Positions 36,902 to 45,879 of a DNA stretch of 64,000 bases are shown one piece after another; within the stretch, counting starts at the first letter, position 1; every line of letters begins with the position of its first letter. Below the pieces are notes generated by a model. It worked only from the letters and a program-made list of their open reading frames with translations, made no database searches and had not been told where the DNA came from. The stretch spans positions 64,554 through 128,553 of the forward strand of contig NZ_LMBX01000016.1 of assembly GCF_001439605.1 (NCBI RefSeq), given 5' to 3'. The stretch is from Cytobacillus praedii. GTDB taxonomy: Bacteria; Bacillota; Bacilli; Bacillales; Cytobacillaceae. Made by a program: the position numbers and the translations under genes.

Positions 36902-37828
36902 TTGGAAATTGCCTCTATATTCGGTATTTCTGTCTTGTTTTTTATTTGGGGAATTTATCAATTGCTCGGCTACAGAAAAGAGAAACGGGAAATAACAAAA
37001 AAGTATGAAAATATGTTTAAGAAAGAGAATGGCAGAAGCAGCTTTATTTCAAAGCTAGGTGATCGCTTTGATCAAACCCCATTCGCAAAGAAATTCAAGA
37101 TTAAATTATTGTATGCGAATATATTAATTCTTCCTTCCGAGTTTTTTGCTATCTTGCTATTTTATTGCTTTGTCATGGTCATTATCTTTATGTGGCTATT
37201 TTCATTGAAGTTTAAGATTAGCATCATCATAGCTGTCGTCATAACTTTAGTATCTTATTGGCTTTTATTTTTAGGAAGAAGAAACAAGTATATTGAAAAG
37301 CTAAATAATCAGCTTTCAGAAGTTTGCCGATTGCTGGGGAATAGTACAAAAGCCGGAATGACGATTAATCAGGGAATTGAAGTGGTTGCTGCAGAGGTCG
37401 GATTTCCAGCAAGAGATGAATTTAAAGATCTAGCCCATAATTTACGTCTCGGCGTAGACTTTGAAAGGGCCTTAAAGGAAATTGAAAAAAGAGTGCCGAC
37501 AAAAGAATTTAAATTATTTATTGCTGCTTTATTAATACAGAAGAAATCAGGCGGAAACTTAACAAAGGTTTTGGAGGAAATGGCCAAAACATTAGAAGAA
37601 CGAAAAATTTTAAGGCAGACGATTAAAACAGCGACAGCTGAACAGCGCTTTATTTCATATATTTTACCGGCAATGCCGATATTTTTAATTTTAATGCTGA
37701 ATTCAATGATGGATGGTTTTATTGATTTGATATTTACCATTCCGGGTGCCATTTTAACAACGGTTTTCTTAATCGGAATGGTCATATCTTTCATACTGGT
37801 TAGAGCTGTCACAAATATAAGGGTGTAG
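36902..37828 (+). CDS. tadB: TadB, inner-membrane platform protein
   Basis: The 308-residue protein has an N-terminal membrane helix, two central helices (about 78-130), a cytosolic T2SSF domain (LLGNSTKAGMTINQGIEVVA; KKSGGNLTKVLEEMAKTLEE) and two C-terminal helices. It would pair with TadC to form the platform driven by CpaF. TTG36902 follows GAGGGGGGAT. It is separated from cpaF by 12 bp and from tadC by 5 bp. Confidence 0.88.
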   Translation: MEIASIFGISVLFFIWGIYQLLGYRKEKREITKKYENMFKKENGRSSFISKLGDRFDQTPFAKKFKIKLLYANILILPSEFFAILLFYCFVMVIIFMWLFSLKFKISIIIAVVITLVSYWLLFLGRRNKYIEKLNNQLSEVCRLLGNSTKAGMTINQGIEVVAAEVGFPARDEFKDLAHNLRLGVDFERALKEIEKRVPTKEFKLFIAALLIQKKSGGNLTKVLEEMAKTLEERKILRQTIKTATAEQRFISYILPAMPIFLILMLNSMMDGFIDLIFTIPGAILTTVFLIGMVISFILVRAVTNIRV

Positions 37829-37833
37829 ACGAT

Positions 37834-38772
37834 ATGGACGGAGTAATACTTTCAGCAATTTTATTATTTTGGTTGTTCTTGGTGCTAAGCTTTTTGAATT
37901 TATATAGTTATTCCAAAAGCAAGGAAACACTTAAAGTGCACTTAAATGAAGTTGCTCTAACTCAAGCAATGATAAGGGAAAAGAAAAGATCATTATTTGA
38001 CAGAATGATTATGTTTCTATCCCGGTATGCTGATGATTTTTCAGCAATTGGAGAGAGAATTAATTTTTATAGTGAATCACCTGATGTTGAAATCTTGCTG
38101 ACGAAGGCAGGGAAGCCATATGGACTAACGGTAGCCCGCTTCCAGGGATTTAAAATTGTGTGCGTCATTCTTGGGTTTATCATTGGAACCTTTCTCTTCA
38201 TTTTGGGTTTTCCTTTTGCAAATGTTCTTTTTGTGACACTTCCGTTTATTGGATTTTTTATCCCTATTTTCTTAGTAAGGGGAAAAGCGAAAAAGCGTCA
38301 GGAGCAGCTCCGGCGAGATTTGCCGGACTTCCTTGATACGGTAAGTATAAGTTTGCAGGCAGGATCTGGATTAGATGGGGCAATAAAAGAAGTAATCAGT
38401 TATTATATCGGGCCAATTCAGGAAGAGTTTTCAAGGTTTATACAAGAAATTGAACTAGGTGTTCCGAGAGAAAAAGCGTATATGGAAATGCTGAATCGAA
38501 ACGATAATCAGGATTTTCAAAATGTCATTAAATCTTTAATTCAAGGATCAAGATTAGGTGTGCCCGTTGCTACAACGTTTCAAAATCAAGCGAATGAAAT
38601 GAGGAGGATAAGCCTAGAGCAAGTGAAGGAAAAAGCTGCAAAAGCTTCTCCGAAGGTGACACTCATTACTTCATTTCTTATCGCACCACTGATTATGTTA
38701 ATGATTTTAGGTTTAATCATTCTCAATATGATCTATGGGGAAGACAGCATTATTAATCTATTTTCAACATAA
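37834..38772 (+). CDS. tadC: TadC, inner-membrane platform protein
   Basis: The 312 residues carry an N-terminal helix, two central membrane segments (about 110-150), a T2SSF domain (DFLDTVSISLQAGSGLDGAI; RLGVPVATTFQNQANEMRR) and a C-terminal helix pair. It is the second half of the split platform typical of Tad systems. The pilin gene follows after 100 bp containing only a possible 13-codon frame at 38794. Confidence 0.88.
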   Translation: MDGVILSAILLFWLFLVLSFLNLYSYSKSKETLKVHLNEVALTQAMIREKKRSLFDRMIMFLSRYADDFSAIGERINFYSESPDVEILLTKAGKPYGLTVARFQGFKIVCVILGFIIGTFLFILGFPFANVLFVTLPFIGFFIPIFLVRGKAKKRQEQLRRDLPDFLDTVSISLQAGSGLDGAIKEVISYYIGPIQEEFSRFIQEIELGVPREKAYMEMLNRNDNQDFQNVIKSLIQGSRLGVPVATTFQNQANEMRRISLEQVKEKAAKASPKVTLITSFLIAPLIMLMILGLIILNMIYGEDSIINLFST

Positions 38773-38872
38773 AAAGAGTCTTTGAAAGGGGTGGTGTTTC
38801 AAAGGTTAGAAGAAACGATGACTTTGTTGTTATGAATTTAGATTGTAATTAAACATATTGAGGAGGAAGAAA

Positions 38873-39115
38873 ATGAAGAAGAAATTGATTGAAATTAGAG
38901 AAAAAGTGAATAACAGCTTAACGTCTATGTATTTTGGTCTTAAAGGAAGAGTAGCAAATGAGAAGGGTGTATCCACTATTGAGTGGGTTGGCTTAGCGGC
39001 GGTTATTATTGCCTTGATGTTTGCATTAGCAACAGCAATGAAAACTAGCGGCGGGGATCTTTCTGAAGTAATCATAACTAAATTAAAAGAAATGATTGAG
39101 GGTATTAACAGCTGA
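38873..39115 (+). CDS. flp: Flp-type major pilin precursor
   Basis: An 80-residue prepilin. The processing motif is EKG32-V33STIE37W, where cleavage after Gly32 would leave Glu at +5 followed by Trp instead of the usual Tyr. A hydrophobic helix (39-56) and a short polar tail follow. The leader is unusually long (32 residues) and basic. ATG38873 after GAGGAGG is preferred to an in-frame TTG at 38858. No prepilin peptidase gene lies in the window. Confidence 0.85.
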   Translation: MKKKLIEIREKVNNSLTSMYFGLKGRVANEKGVSTIEWVGLAAVIIALMFALATAMKTSGGDLSEVIITKLKEMIEGINS

Positions 39116-39150
39116 TTACGGTATGAAACAACTTTGAAAGGAGGGAGTTC

Positions 39151-40551
39151 ATGCCTAGACTATTTACTCCTGCAGCTATTATATTTTTTTGCTTTATCTT
39201 TTTGGCTGGGTGCCAAGATAAACAGGAAACGGTTGATAAAGTAAAAGAAAAAGAGGTTGTTAAGGTAGAAGAAGAGGAAGAGAAACCTGCTTCCGAGGAA
39301 ACGACAGCAGAGCCTGAAGCAAAACCGTTTCATATTGACGTTCCTGAAATGCCTAGCAATCTTGAAGAAGTAGTTTCCTATCCCGTTGGATTATTCGCAT
39401 CCAAGGATACCAAGGTAAAAGATGAAGCGGTTCAAGAAGCGTTAGACGTAATCCCTCCTCTTTCTAAAACAGCTAATGATGAAGAACTATCTAATTTATT
39501 GGCTTATGTATACTCTCTTTTCAAGATGGATTATGATGACCCAAAGGTTATTATTGATTCGTTAAGCATTGCGACGACACCAGAATCAGAGGGGATTTCT
39601 GAAGAAGAGCAGACGGAGACATTCAATGTGGAAATCATACTGGATGCTAGTGGAAGTATGAAGAAAACGATTGGCTCTAAGTCTATGATGGAGATTGCCA
39701 AGGAGGCTATTCAAGAATTTGCCTCAACCTTACCTGAAGAGGCAAATGTTGGTTTGCGTGTTTATGGGCATAAAGGAACGGGTTCTGATGCGGATAAAGC
39801 CATGTCCTGTGCTGCAAATGAATTAGTCTACCCTATTCAGCCGTACAGTGACTCGGGACTGAAAGAGGCACTAGGAAAATTTAATCCTTCGGGCTGGACA
39901 CCGCTTGCCCAATCATTACTCGAAGCCCAGCAAGATTTAGCTCAATTCAAAGGTGAAAACCATCGAAATATTATTTACCTAGTAAGTGATGGAGTGGAAA
40001 CATGCGATGGCGATCCGGTTGCCGCGGCAAAAAGCTTAAAGGCATCTGAGATTTCACCAGTAGTGAATATCATTGGATTTGATTTAGGCAGTAAAGACGA
40101 GCAGCAATTAATGGACGTAGCAGAAGCAGCTGGTGGAACATACGTAAATGTTCGCAATCATGAGCAATTAAAAAGTCAATTTAATAAGGCTTCGGCTGAT
40201 GCGAATAAATGGATGACGTGGTATCAGAAGGAAAAGTCAGCCACTTATGATTTAGCAATTAGTCAGCAGTCGGCAATTTATAAGCTATCAAACTCATGGA
40301 AAAATAATATTTTCAAAGAGAAATATTTAGTTCAATTTTCACTACAAAGCTTGCATACAAAGGGGAAAATTGAAAAAGAGCAGGAATTAAAAATGTATAA
40401 CATGGCAAAAGAATTCTACAAGGAGCATTTTGAGTCAGTTGAAGAAATGAAGAATACACTCGTTGATGCTAGAGATGAGAATTTAGCCTCGTCCTTAGCC
40501 GAGATTAAAGAAATATATAATCAAAACGTCTCTCCAGGGAAAAAAGAGTAG
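39151..40551 (+). CDS. VWA-domain lipoprotein of the Tad locus (paralog 1)
   Basis: A type II signal peptide ends in FLAGC, with lipidated Cys21. A Glu/Lys-rich linker and a helical segment with SYPVGLFASKD follow, then a von Willebrand A domain with a complete MIDAS: Asp165-x-Ser167-x-Ser169 (DASGS), Thr in GWTPLAQS and Asp in VSDGVETCDGDP. A C-terminal helical domain (about 340-466) ends the protein. Two Cys flanking the MIDAS region (AMSCAANE and VETCDGD) are also present in the paralog at 44410, suggesting a disulfide. It is a surface metal-dependent binding protein, perhaps an adhesin or pilus-associated factor. AAAGGAGGG precedes the ATG. Confidence 0.85.
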   Translation: MPRLFTPAAIIFFCFIFLAGCQDKQETVDKVKEKEVVKVEEEEEKPASEETTAEPEAKPFHIDVPEMPSNLEEVVSYPVGLFASKDTKVKDEAVQEALDVIPPLSKTANDEELSNLLAYVYSLFKMDYDDPKVIIDSLSIATTPESEGISEEEQTETFNVEIILDASGSMKKTIGSKSMMEIAKEAIQEFASTLPEEANVGLRVYGHKGTGSDADKAMSCAANELVYPIQPYSDSGLKEALGKFNPSGWTPLAQSLLEAQQDLAQFKGENHRNIIYLVSDGVETCDGDPVAAAKSLKASEISPVVNIIGFDLGSKDEQQLMDVAEAAGGTYVNVRNHEQLKSQFNKASADANKWMTWYQKEKSATYDLAISQQSAIYKLSNSWKNNIFKEKYLVQFSLQSLHTKGKIEKEQELKMYNMAKEFYKEHFESVEEMKNTLVDARDENLASSLAEIKEIYNQNVSPGKKE

Positions 40552-40568
40552 GGGGACTTGATAAGTAA

Positions 40569-40961
40569 ATGAAGAAGTTACTTAAAAATGAACGAGGGTC
40601 GGCAATCATTGAATTTATTTCAATGGTGCCCCTTGTCTTACTTTTAATGATGATCCTTTGGCAATTCCTTGTAGCTGGATATGCTGTTATTATTACTCAG
40701 TCAGCCGCAAACGAAGCCGCAAAAAACTATTCGGTAACAAAAGACCCGATGGAAGCTAATGCTGCAGCGGAGAACATTGTTCAAAATGCTAAAGGGATAT
40801 TAAAGCTAAATGGAAATGTAAATATTCAAAACTTGAGCTCAAGAGATTTTAAGGCGACAGTTACTGTGGATATGTCGTTAAAGTTTTTGCCTAAAGATTT
40901 TCTCGGAATCCTTCCGCCATTAACTTTTGATAAGTCAATAAATGGCAGGACGGTGGAGTAA
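40569..40961 (+). CDS. tadE: TadE-like pseudopilin
   Basis: A 130-residue protein with a class III-like leader: cleavage after Gly10 would start S11AIIE15F, with Glu at +5. A hydrophobic helix (about 16-40) and a beta-rich C-terminal region follow. This matches TadE, a minor pilin of Tad systems. It begins 17 bp after the VWA lipoprotein gene and its stop abuts the start of the next gene. Confidence 0.85.
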   Translation: MKKLLKNERGSAIIEFISMVPLVLLLMMILWQFLVAGYAVIITQSAANEAAKNYSVTKDPMEANAAAENIVQNAKGILKLNGNVNIQNLSSRDFKATVTVDMSLKFLPKDFLGILPPLTFDKSINGRTVE

Positions 40962-41654
40962 GTGAAGAGATTTATTGCAGATGAAAAAGGGAATACGATG
41001 ATTTTTATGCTCGGCTCGATGACGATGCTTGTGTTAATGTTTGTCATTATTGGGAGCTTTGCCAATGTCTTTATTATTAAGGAAAAGGCATCCAATAATG
41101 CTGAACAGGCGAGCTTAGCAGCATCTGGGGAAATTTTGGCGGGTTTAAATACAGCGATCGAGCTGTATGACCAATTTCAATATAAATACTATCTGAGTAT
41201 TGAACAGCCAGAATTATATGAATTACATTCAATCTTAAAAAAACTTGGTGAAGAAAAAGTAAAGCTAAGCAGCTCTGGCAGAGATTTATCAACTATAGAG
41301 ATTAACCACAATGCCATAAATAATGTGATAAAGGCAGAATTAGAATCTCCAGGGATTACTAGTAGTGCATTGCAAGGGTATGTAACCAGTGAACTGGGTA
41401 CTGCAGTCAGCAGAGTTCACAATGCAGTTGAAAAAAATATTAATGACAACAATGGTGTGCTTTCTGGAACAACAGTAATCATATTTAACAAGAATAAAAG
41501 GGTTGAAGTAAAGACAGCAACCAAATATAAGGCTATTAAATATGATAGCTTGTTTCCCGAAGATAAAAGGCTCATTAAGCAAAAAGGTGAAGGGTTAAAA
41601 TTTGAGTTTTTAAGCGGTTTCGGCACGTTCAAATCGGAATACACATTTCCGTGA
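40962..41654 (+). CDS. TadE/TadF-like pseudopilin with altered cleavage motif
   Basis: The 230-residue protein starts MKRFIADEKG10-NTMIF. It resembles a prepilin leader, but +5 after Gly10 is Phe rather than Glu, so processing may be less efficient or absent. One membrane helix (about 16-38) and an extracytoplasmic helical/beta region follow, with NNAEQASLAASGEIL as in TadG/TadF-type proteins. GTG40962 directly follows the tadE stop, so translation is coupled. Confidence 0.7.
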   Translation: MKRFIADEKGNTMIFMLGSMTMLVLMFVIIGSFANVFIIKEKASNNAEQASLAASGEILAGLNTAIELYDQFQYKYYLSIEQPELYELHSILKKLGEEKVKLSSSGRDLSTIEINHNAINNVIKAELESPGITSSALQGYVTSELGTAVSRVHNAVEKNINDNNGVLSGTTVIIFNKNKRVEVKTATKYKAIKYDSLFPEDKRLIKQKGEGLKFEFLSGFGTFKSEYTFP

Positions 41655-41701
41655 TAAGAAATTTTAGGGAATAAATAAATCTGCAAGAAAGGAGAGGAGA
41701 T

Positions 41702-43072
41702 ATGATTAAACGATTAAGAATCGTTTTTGCGATCATAGCAACAGCAGCATTGTTGTTTCTCAACACGGGTCCATTTATTTTATATGCATCAGCATGGGGT
41801 GAATCGAACACATGGACGACTTCTCCATCGTGGAATAACGAGCCATCATGGAAAACCGCGCCTAAATGGGAGACTCCACAGTGGAAATCTCCTGGCTGGA
41901 ATACACAGCCCACATGGAAAACGCAGCCAAACTGGCAGAATCCTGGCTGGAAAACCGAACCATCATGGAAAACATCACCAGATTGGAGTTCACCTGGTTG
42001 GGAGAATCAGCCAAATTGGAATTCACCTGGATGGGAAACGCAGCCTGGGTGGGAAAACCAGCCAAATTGGAATTCACCTGGATGGGAAACTCAGCCTGGA
42101 TGGGAAAACCAGCCCGATTGGCAAGATCCAAACTGGAATGACCCTAATGGGGGAAACTCTAATTCGAACCCAACACCCGGCCAAAACAACAATATAAATG
42201 ATCCTACTTCTCCAGATGGAACAAAGCCAAATAATCCGGGTGACCCAAACTCCCCAAACCCACCAGATGATAATAATCCACAATCGAACGATCAGACAGA
42301 TAATCAAAATGACTCTAATACGGAAAATAAGAATAATAATGATAAGTCAGGGGATGACCTAGATGGCCCATTCTTTGATTTCAAAGATCCTAAAGTTAAA
42401 GATAGTATTGATTATATTGTAAAGGATATTGCTGGAGGGACGATTAATTTAGTAGACCAGAGTCTAAGAAAAGGAGACATTACTCTACAAGACTATCTTA
42501 AAAGCAAGGGTTCAATGGGGTTCTCCGGGTTTAAGGTATTTACAAAAGGAGATCCTACACTTGATGGATTGTATGATGGGATTGATCTAGTAAAAAACTC
42601 TAAAGAAGTTTATGATAAGTACAAAATTTTTAAAGAAGTAAAAGATGTTGATAACCTAAGAAAAGCTGGAGATTTACTAGAGTATGCTAGACATTCTCAA
42701 GATTTATATGAGGCTGGTAAATCCTTCTCAACTGGAAATGCAATAGTTTCAGCTATTACGATGCCATTAACGATATATGACACCGTCGGTAACATTAAGA
42801 AACTAAATGATGCCAAAACGGCTGAAGAAAAGACGGATGCTAAATGGGATATAGCAGAAAATACTGGAAGTCTAATAACAGGTGCTGCCCCATTTGTTGC
42901 AATGATTCCAGGTGCACAGCCTATTGCTGCAGGAATGGTTGTTGTAGGTACAGCAATAACTGCCGTAGCCGCAGGTAGAAAACTTTGGAAAAACCGCAAA
43001 GAAATTGGAAAGGATATAGTGAAAAAGGCTAAAAAGGTAGGAAAATGGTTTAAGTCATTATTTAAAGGGTGA
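41702..43072 (+). CDS. Secreted tryptophan-rich repeat protein with toxin-like C-terminus
   Basis: I do not recognise this family. The 456-residue protein has a signal peptide (to about Ala31). A repeat region (32-145) holds 21 Trp, 19 of them in P-x-W, as blocks such as NSPGWETQPGWENQPNW. A Pro/Asn/Asp linker (about 150-220) leads to a helical C-terminal domain (about 225-456) with a glycine-rich hydrophobic segment (ITGAAPFVAMIPGAQPIAAG) and a cationic end KKAKKVGKWFKSLFKG. The tail resembles pore-forming or polymorphic-toxin ends, which is an inference from composition only. GAAAGGAGAGG precedes the ATG. It follows the pseudopilins and is followed by a broken gene. Confidence 0.8.
   Translation: MIKRLRIVFAIIATAALLFLNTGPFILYASAWGESNTWTTSPSWNNEPSWKTAPKWETPQWKSPGWNTQPTWKTQPNWQNPGWKTEPSWKTSPDWSSPGWENQPNWNSPGWETQPGWENQPNWNSPGWETQPGWENQPDWQDPNWNDPNGGNSNSNPTPGQNNNINDPTSPDGTKPNNPGDPNSPNPPDDNNPQSNDQTDNQNDSNTENKNNNDKSGDDLDGPFFDFKDPKVKDSIDYIVKDIAGGTINLVDQSLRKGDITLQDYLKSKGSMGFSGFKVFTKGDPTLDGLYDGIDLVKNSKEVYDKYKIFKEVKDVDNLRKAGDLLEYARHSQDLYEAGKSFSTGNAIVSAITMPLTIYDTVGNIKKLNDAKTAEEKTDAKWDIAENTGSLITGAAPFVAMIPGAQPIAAGMVVVGTAITAVAAGRKLWKNRKEIGKDIVKKAKKVGKWFKSLFKG
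42011..42112 (+). repeat. 51-bp tandem DNA repeat in the tryptophan-rich gene
   Basis: Two near-identical 51-bp units (42011 and 42062) begin CCAAATTGGAATTCACCTGG. They encode NWNSPGWETQPGWENQP twice. Shorter, more diverged 15-18-bp units (TGGAAAACxxCxCC type) surround them, showing recent local amplification. Confidence 0.85.
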
Positions 43073-43080
43073 GTTGCAGC

Positions 43081-43615
43081 TTGATCGACACAAAGCCTAC
43101 CAAACTACACGAAAATAATGTCAAACAGTACAAAAAAGTCTTTGAAAAATGGGATATGTGGGACTTTGCCTATTTTGATGGAAGGGACTACTATTTTCTT
43201 ACCCAATTTGAACAGGTTCTAAAGGTAATTACATGATATTTAATCTTAGATTACAAAGGAAATATTATTCCATTTGAAGAAGCTAAGACTCCAGCTCTAG
43301 CATTAGTAAGCTTTAATACGTTGATCCATAGTGCAATGAAGGAAATGGTTCCACAGATGCTGAAAGATATGTCTTCATATAAGGAAATGTCAATCCATCT
43401 GCCCGCAAAAAGATTTCTAATCTTTTACGGGCTTCTATTCAATCAAATAATGGTGCGCTGAAAAAGACTATGCAGAGGTTTGTTGAAGGTTTTGAGGAGG
43501 AAAATATTAAGCTAGACGAATCAAATTTACAGCAATCATTGATGAAAAAATAACGAAAAGCGGATTGAAGGCATTCGAAGAAAAAATTGTCCCTAAAATT
43601 AGAAATCCAAAGTAA
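43081..43615 (+). pseudogene. Broken copy of the unknown gene found intact at 46383
   Basis: The segment aligns at DNA level with 46383-47237, for example AAATGGGATATGTGGGA and TTGCCTATTTTGATGG. A nonsense change (ACA TGA TAT against ACA GGT TAT) falls after about 50 codons. Roughly 320 bp from the middle are missing, and the reading frame is lost before the conserved end (GGCATTCGAAGAAAAAAT). Start context (GGGTGAGTTGCAGCTTGAT) and 3' flank (AGGTAAAGTACAT) are also shared. It directly follows the tryptophan-rich gene. Confidence 0.85.
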
Positions 43616-43630
43616 TGGCAGGTAAAGTAC

Positions 43631-44353
43631 ATGAAAAGAATTTTGTCTAACTCACTATACTTGTATTCAAGTAAATTTGTTCCACTTATTTGTATGTCGT
43701 TATTGACGTATGTCCCCTTATTATTTTTGCATACGATCATAGTTAACTCTATATATAATGAATCGCGTTTTATGGAATATCCTGGTGTGATCGGGGATGC
43801 AGCCAATGGAATATTCATGCTCGTTTTTCTAACTATTGCCCAAGTTCCGTTTATTAAGCTAACCATACTGGATCATGAAGATGAGGAATCTATATTTCGA
43901 AAATCTCTAGGGTTTTCAATGGATAGAATGATTTCTTTATATGTTTTTGCTTGCTTGTATTCATTATTGGTATTTCTTGGGGGACTGCTTTTTGTCATTC
44001 CAGGGTTAATTGTTTTACTTCTTTTTTATTTTGTTCCATATTTTATTGCGGATGGTGTTAAGTCATATAAAGTAGCCATTCGAAAGTCAGTCAGCTTAGT
44101 AAAAAAGCGCATTTTAATTACATTTGTAATCATTGGAGCTGTAACAGCCATTCAGTTATTATTTGAAAATGTTTTATTCCTTTTTATTTCTATCTATACG
44201 GATGTGTATTTCGTATTTCTATTTACAAAAATTATTTTACAAATGTTTATTTTGCCATTCCAAATCATCCTTGTTACAAATTTATTTATCGATATTAAGG
44301 AAGAAAACACGCTTGAACTCGAAACGAATTCTATCATTAAAGCTAGAATGTAA
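43631..44353 (+). CDS. Polytopic membrane protein of the Tad island
   Basis: A 240-residue protein with about five to six membrane helices and a short charged loop (LDHEDEESIFRKSLGFSMDR). The arrangement, with FVIPGLIVLLLFYFVPYFIADG and a conserved Lys/Arg pair in VAIRKSVSLVKKR, resembles the DUF975/YciC-like and GDPD-type membrane domain proteins of Firmicutes. It may act in export or immunity; no function can be assigned. AGGTAAAG precedes the ATG. It is followed after 56 bp by the second VWA gene. Confidence 0.7.
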   Translation: MKRILSNSLYLYSSKFVPLICMSLLTYVPLLFLHTIIVNSIYNESRFMEYPGVIGDAANGIFMLVFLTIAQVPFIKLTILDHEDEESIFRKSLGFSMDRMISLYVFACLYSLLVFLGGLLFVIPGLIVLLLFYFVPYFIADGVKSYKVAIRKSVSLVKKRILITFVIIGAVTAIQLLFENVLFLFISIYTDVYFVFLFTKIILQMFILPFQIILVTNLFIDIKEENTLELETNSIIKARM

Positions 44354-44409
44354 AGTAAGTGTCAAATGTTAAAGGGAAAAATGCTGAGACAAAAGGAGCT
44401 TGACATTTT

Positions 44410-45879
44410 ATGATAAAACTGACGAAGAAGCACTATATTATTCTATTAATTATATTTGTTTCTATTATCTCAGCATTTTTATTCAGTATGGCTTTCTCGG
44501 GAAATCAGCCGAAGGAAGCATCTGTACAGCCCGAAAGTAATCAGGAAGAAATAGAAGAAACAGAGAAGGATGCAGAAGAGGGTCTGCAACCGAATCAGCA
44601 ATTGAATGCAGATGAAATATTGGCTAATCTTCCATCAACATTAGAAAAGGTCGATGAGATCGTCAACTACCCAGTTGGGGGCTTTTCGGGAAGGAGTTAC
44701 CGCGAGTTAAATAAAGAAGAAAAGCAATATATATTAGAACACTTTGAAAAGCTTCCTATTATCGAAGATTCAGATGGGAAACAAAGTCAGCCAGCAGAGG
44801 AAGAAATCGAAGCTTATTGGCGATTAGCCTATTCTTTGTTTCATGAGAACTATCCAGGTCCAAAAGAAATTTTAAAAGAATTAAATACCATCCTATTTGG
44901 AAGACCAGATTTAGAAGATGACCGGTATCGCTTTAAAGAGCATTTGAATGTGGAAATCATATTAGATGCCAGTGGCAGCATGGCAAAAAAAATTGACGGC
45001 AAGCCTATGATGGATATGGCTAAAGAGGCAATAAAAGAATTTACTGCAGACTTGCCGAAAGATGCACATGTGGCTCTTCGCGTTTATGGACATAAAGGAA
45101 GCGGCTCAAATCAAGATAAACAGCTTTCATGCTCGAGCAATGAACTTGTTTACCCGTTAAAGAAATATAGCGCAACTAGTTTAAATTCAGCGTTAAGGAA
45201 ATTTAAACCTTCCGGATGGACGCCGCTTGCTAAGGCTATTGAAGAAGCCAAAAATGACTTAAAGGATTTTAATGGTGAAAATCATACGAATATTATTTAT
45301 TTAGTAAGTGATGGGGTTGAAACGTGTGAAGGTGACCCTGTAAAGGCAGCGAAGGAACTAGCAGATTCAAATATTACGCCTATCGTTAATATTATTGGCT
45401 TCAATGTGGATAGTGAAGGGCAAAGACAATTAAAAGAGATTGCAGATGCGGCAAAAGGAACATATACAACAGTCTTAAACCAAGAGGGGCTATCAGAAGA
45501 ATTCGACCGTTCAAAAGAAATCGCTCAAAAATGGGAAGAATGGGTTGCAGATGCTGTTAAGCAATTAGAGGATGAAAATAACCATCAATGGGATAACATC
45601 TTTAATGCTTCAACGATCTGGCTGGAAAAGAATAAACAGCAAAGAATGAACATTATGGATGTTACAGATGATTTACATAAAAGCGGTCAAATCAATAAGA
45701 AATCCGCTGAGATGATAAAAGAAAAAGCAAATGACCAATCTAGGAAAATATTAAAACTAAGTGCAGATTTAAGAGACGGTCTTTGGGTGCTAAAAGATAA
45801 AAAATACGAGGAAGTTAAAGAAGAAATTGATAAGCTATTTAATGAAAATGTCGAGCGGCTAAAAAACAGGAAAAAGTAA
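44410..45879 (+). CDS. Membrane-anchored VWA-domain protein of the Tad locus (paralog 2)
   Basis: Paralog of the lipoprotein at 39151 but anchored by an N-terminal membrane helix (about 9-28) without a lipobox Cys. An acidic linker precedes a VWA domain with MIDAS Asp186-x-Ser188-x-Ser190 (DASGS), Thr in GWTPLAKA and Asp in VSDGVETCEGDP. The two shared cysteines are present (QLSCSSNE, VETCEGD). The C-terminal domain is helical. Shared segments such as LRVYGHKG and ENHTNIIYLVSDGVETC against ENHRNIIYLVSDGVETC show duplication within the island. AAAGGAGC precedes the ATG. Confidence 0.85.
   Translation: MIKLTKKHYIILLIIFVSIISAFLFSMAFSGNQPKEASVQPESNQEEIEETEKDAEEGLQPNQQLNADEILANLPSTLEKVDEIVNYPVGGFSGRSYRELNKEEKQYILEHFEKLPIIEDSDGKQSQPAEEEIEAYWRLAYSLFHENYPGPKEILKELNTILFGRPDLEDDRYRFKEHLNVEIILDASGSMAKKIDGKPMMDMAKEAIKEFTADLPKDAHVALRVYGHKGSGSNQDKQLSCSSNELVYPLKKYSATSLNSALRKFKPSGWTPLAKAIEEAKNDLKDFNGENHTNIIYLVSDGVETCEGDPVKAAKELADSNITPIVNIIGFNVDSEGQRQLKEIADAAKGTYTTVLNQEGLSEEFDRSKEIAQKWEEWVADAVKQLEDENNHQWDNIFNASTIWLEKNKQQRMNIMDVTDDLHKSGQINKKSAEMIKEKANDQSRKILKLSADLRDGLWVLKDKKYEEVKEEIDKLFNENVERLKNRKK

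Noticed and set aside
38794..38835. 13-codon frame (MFQRLEETMTLLL) with SD between tadC and flp
   Set aside because: Has AAAGGGGTG upstream but is too short to separate from chance; no attenuator structure follows it.
41784..42197. Long open frames in other frames of the Trp-rich gene
   Set aside because: Repetitive DNA keeps alternate frames open; only the frame with signal peptide, SD and P-x-W pattern is credible.
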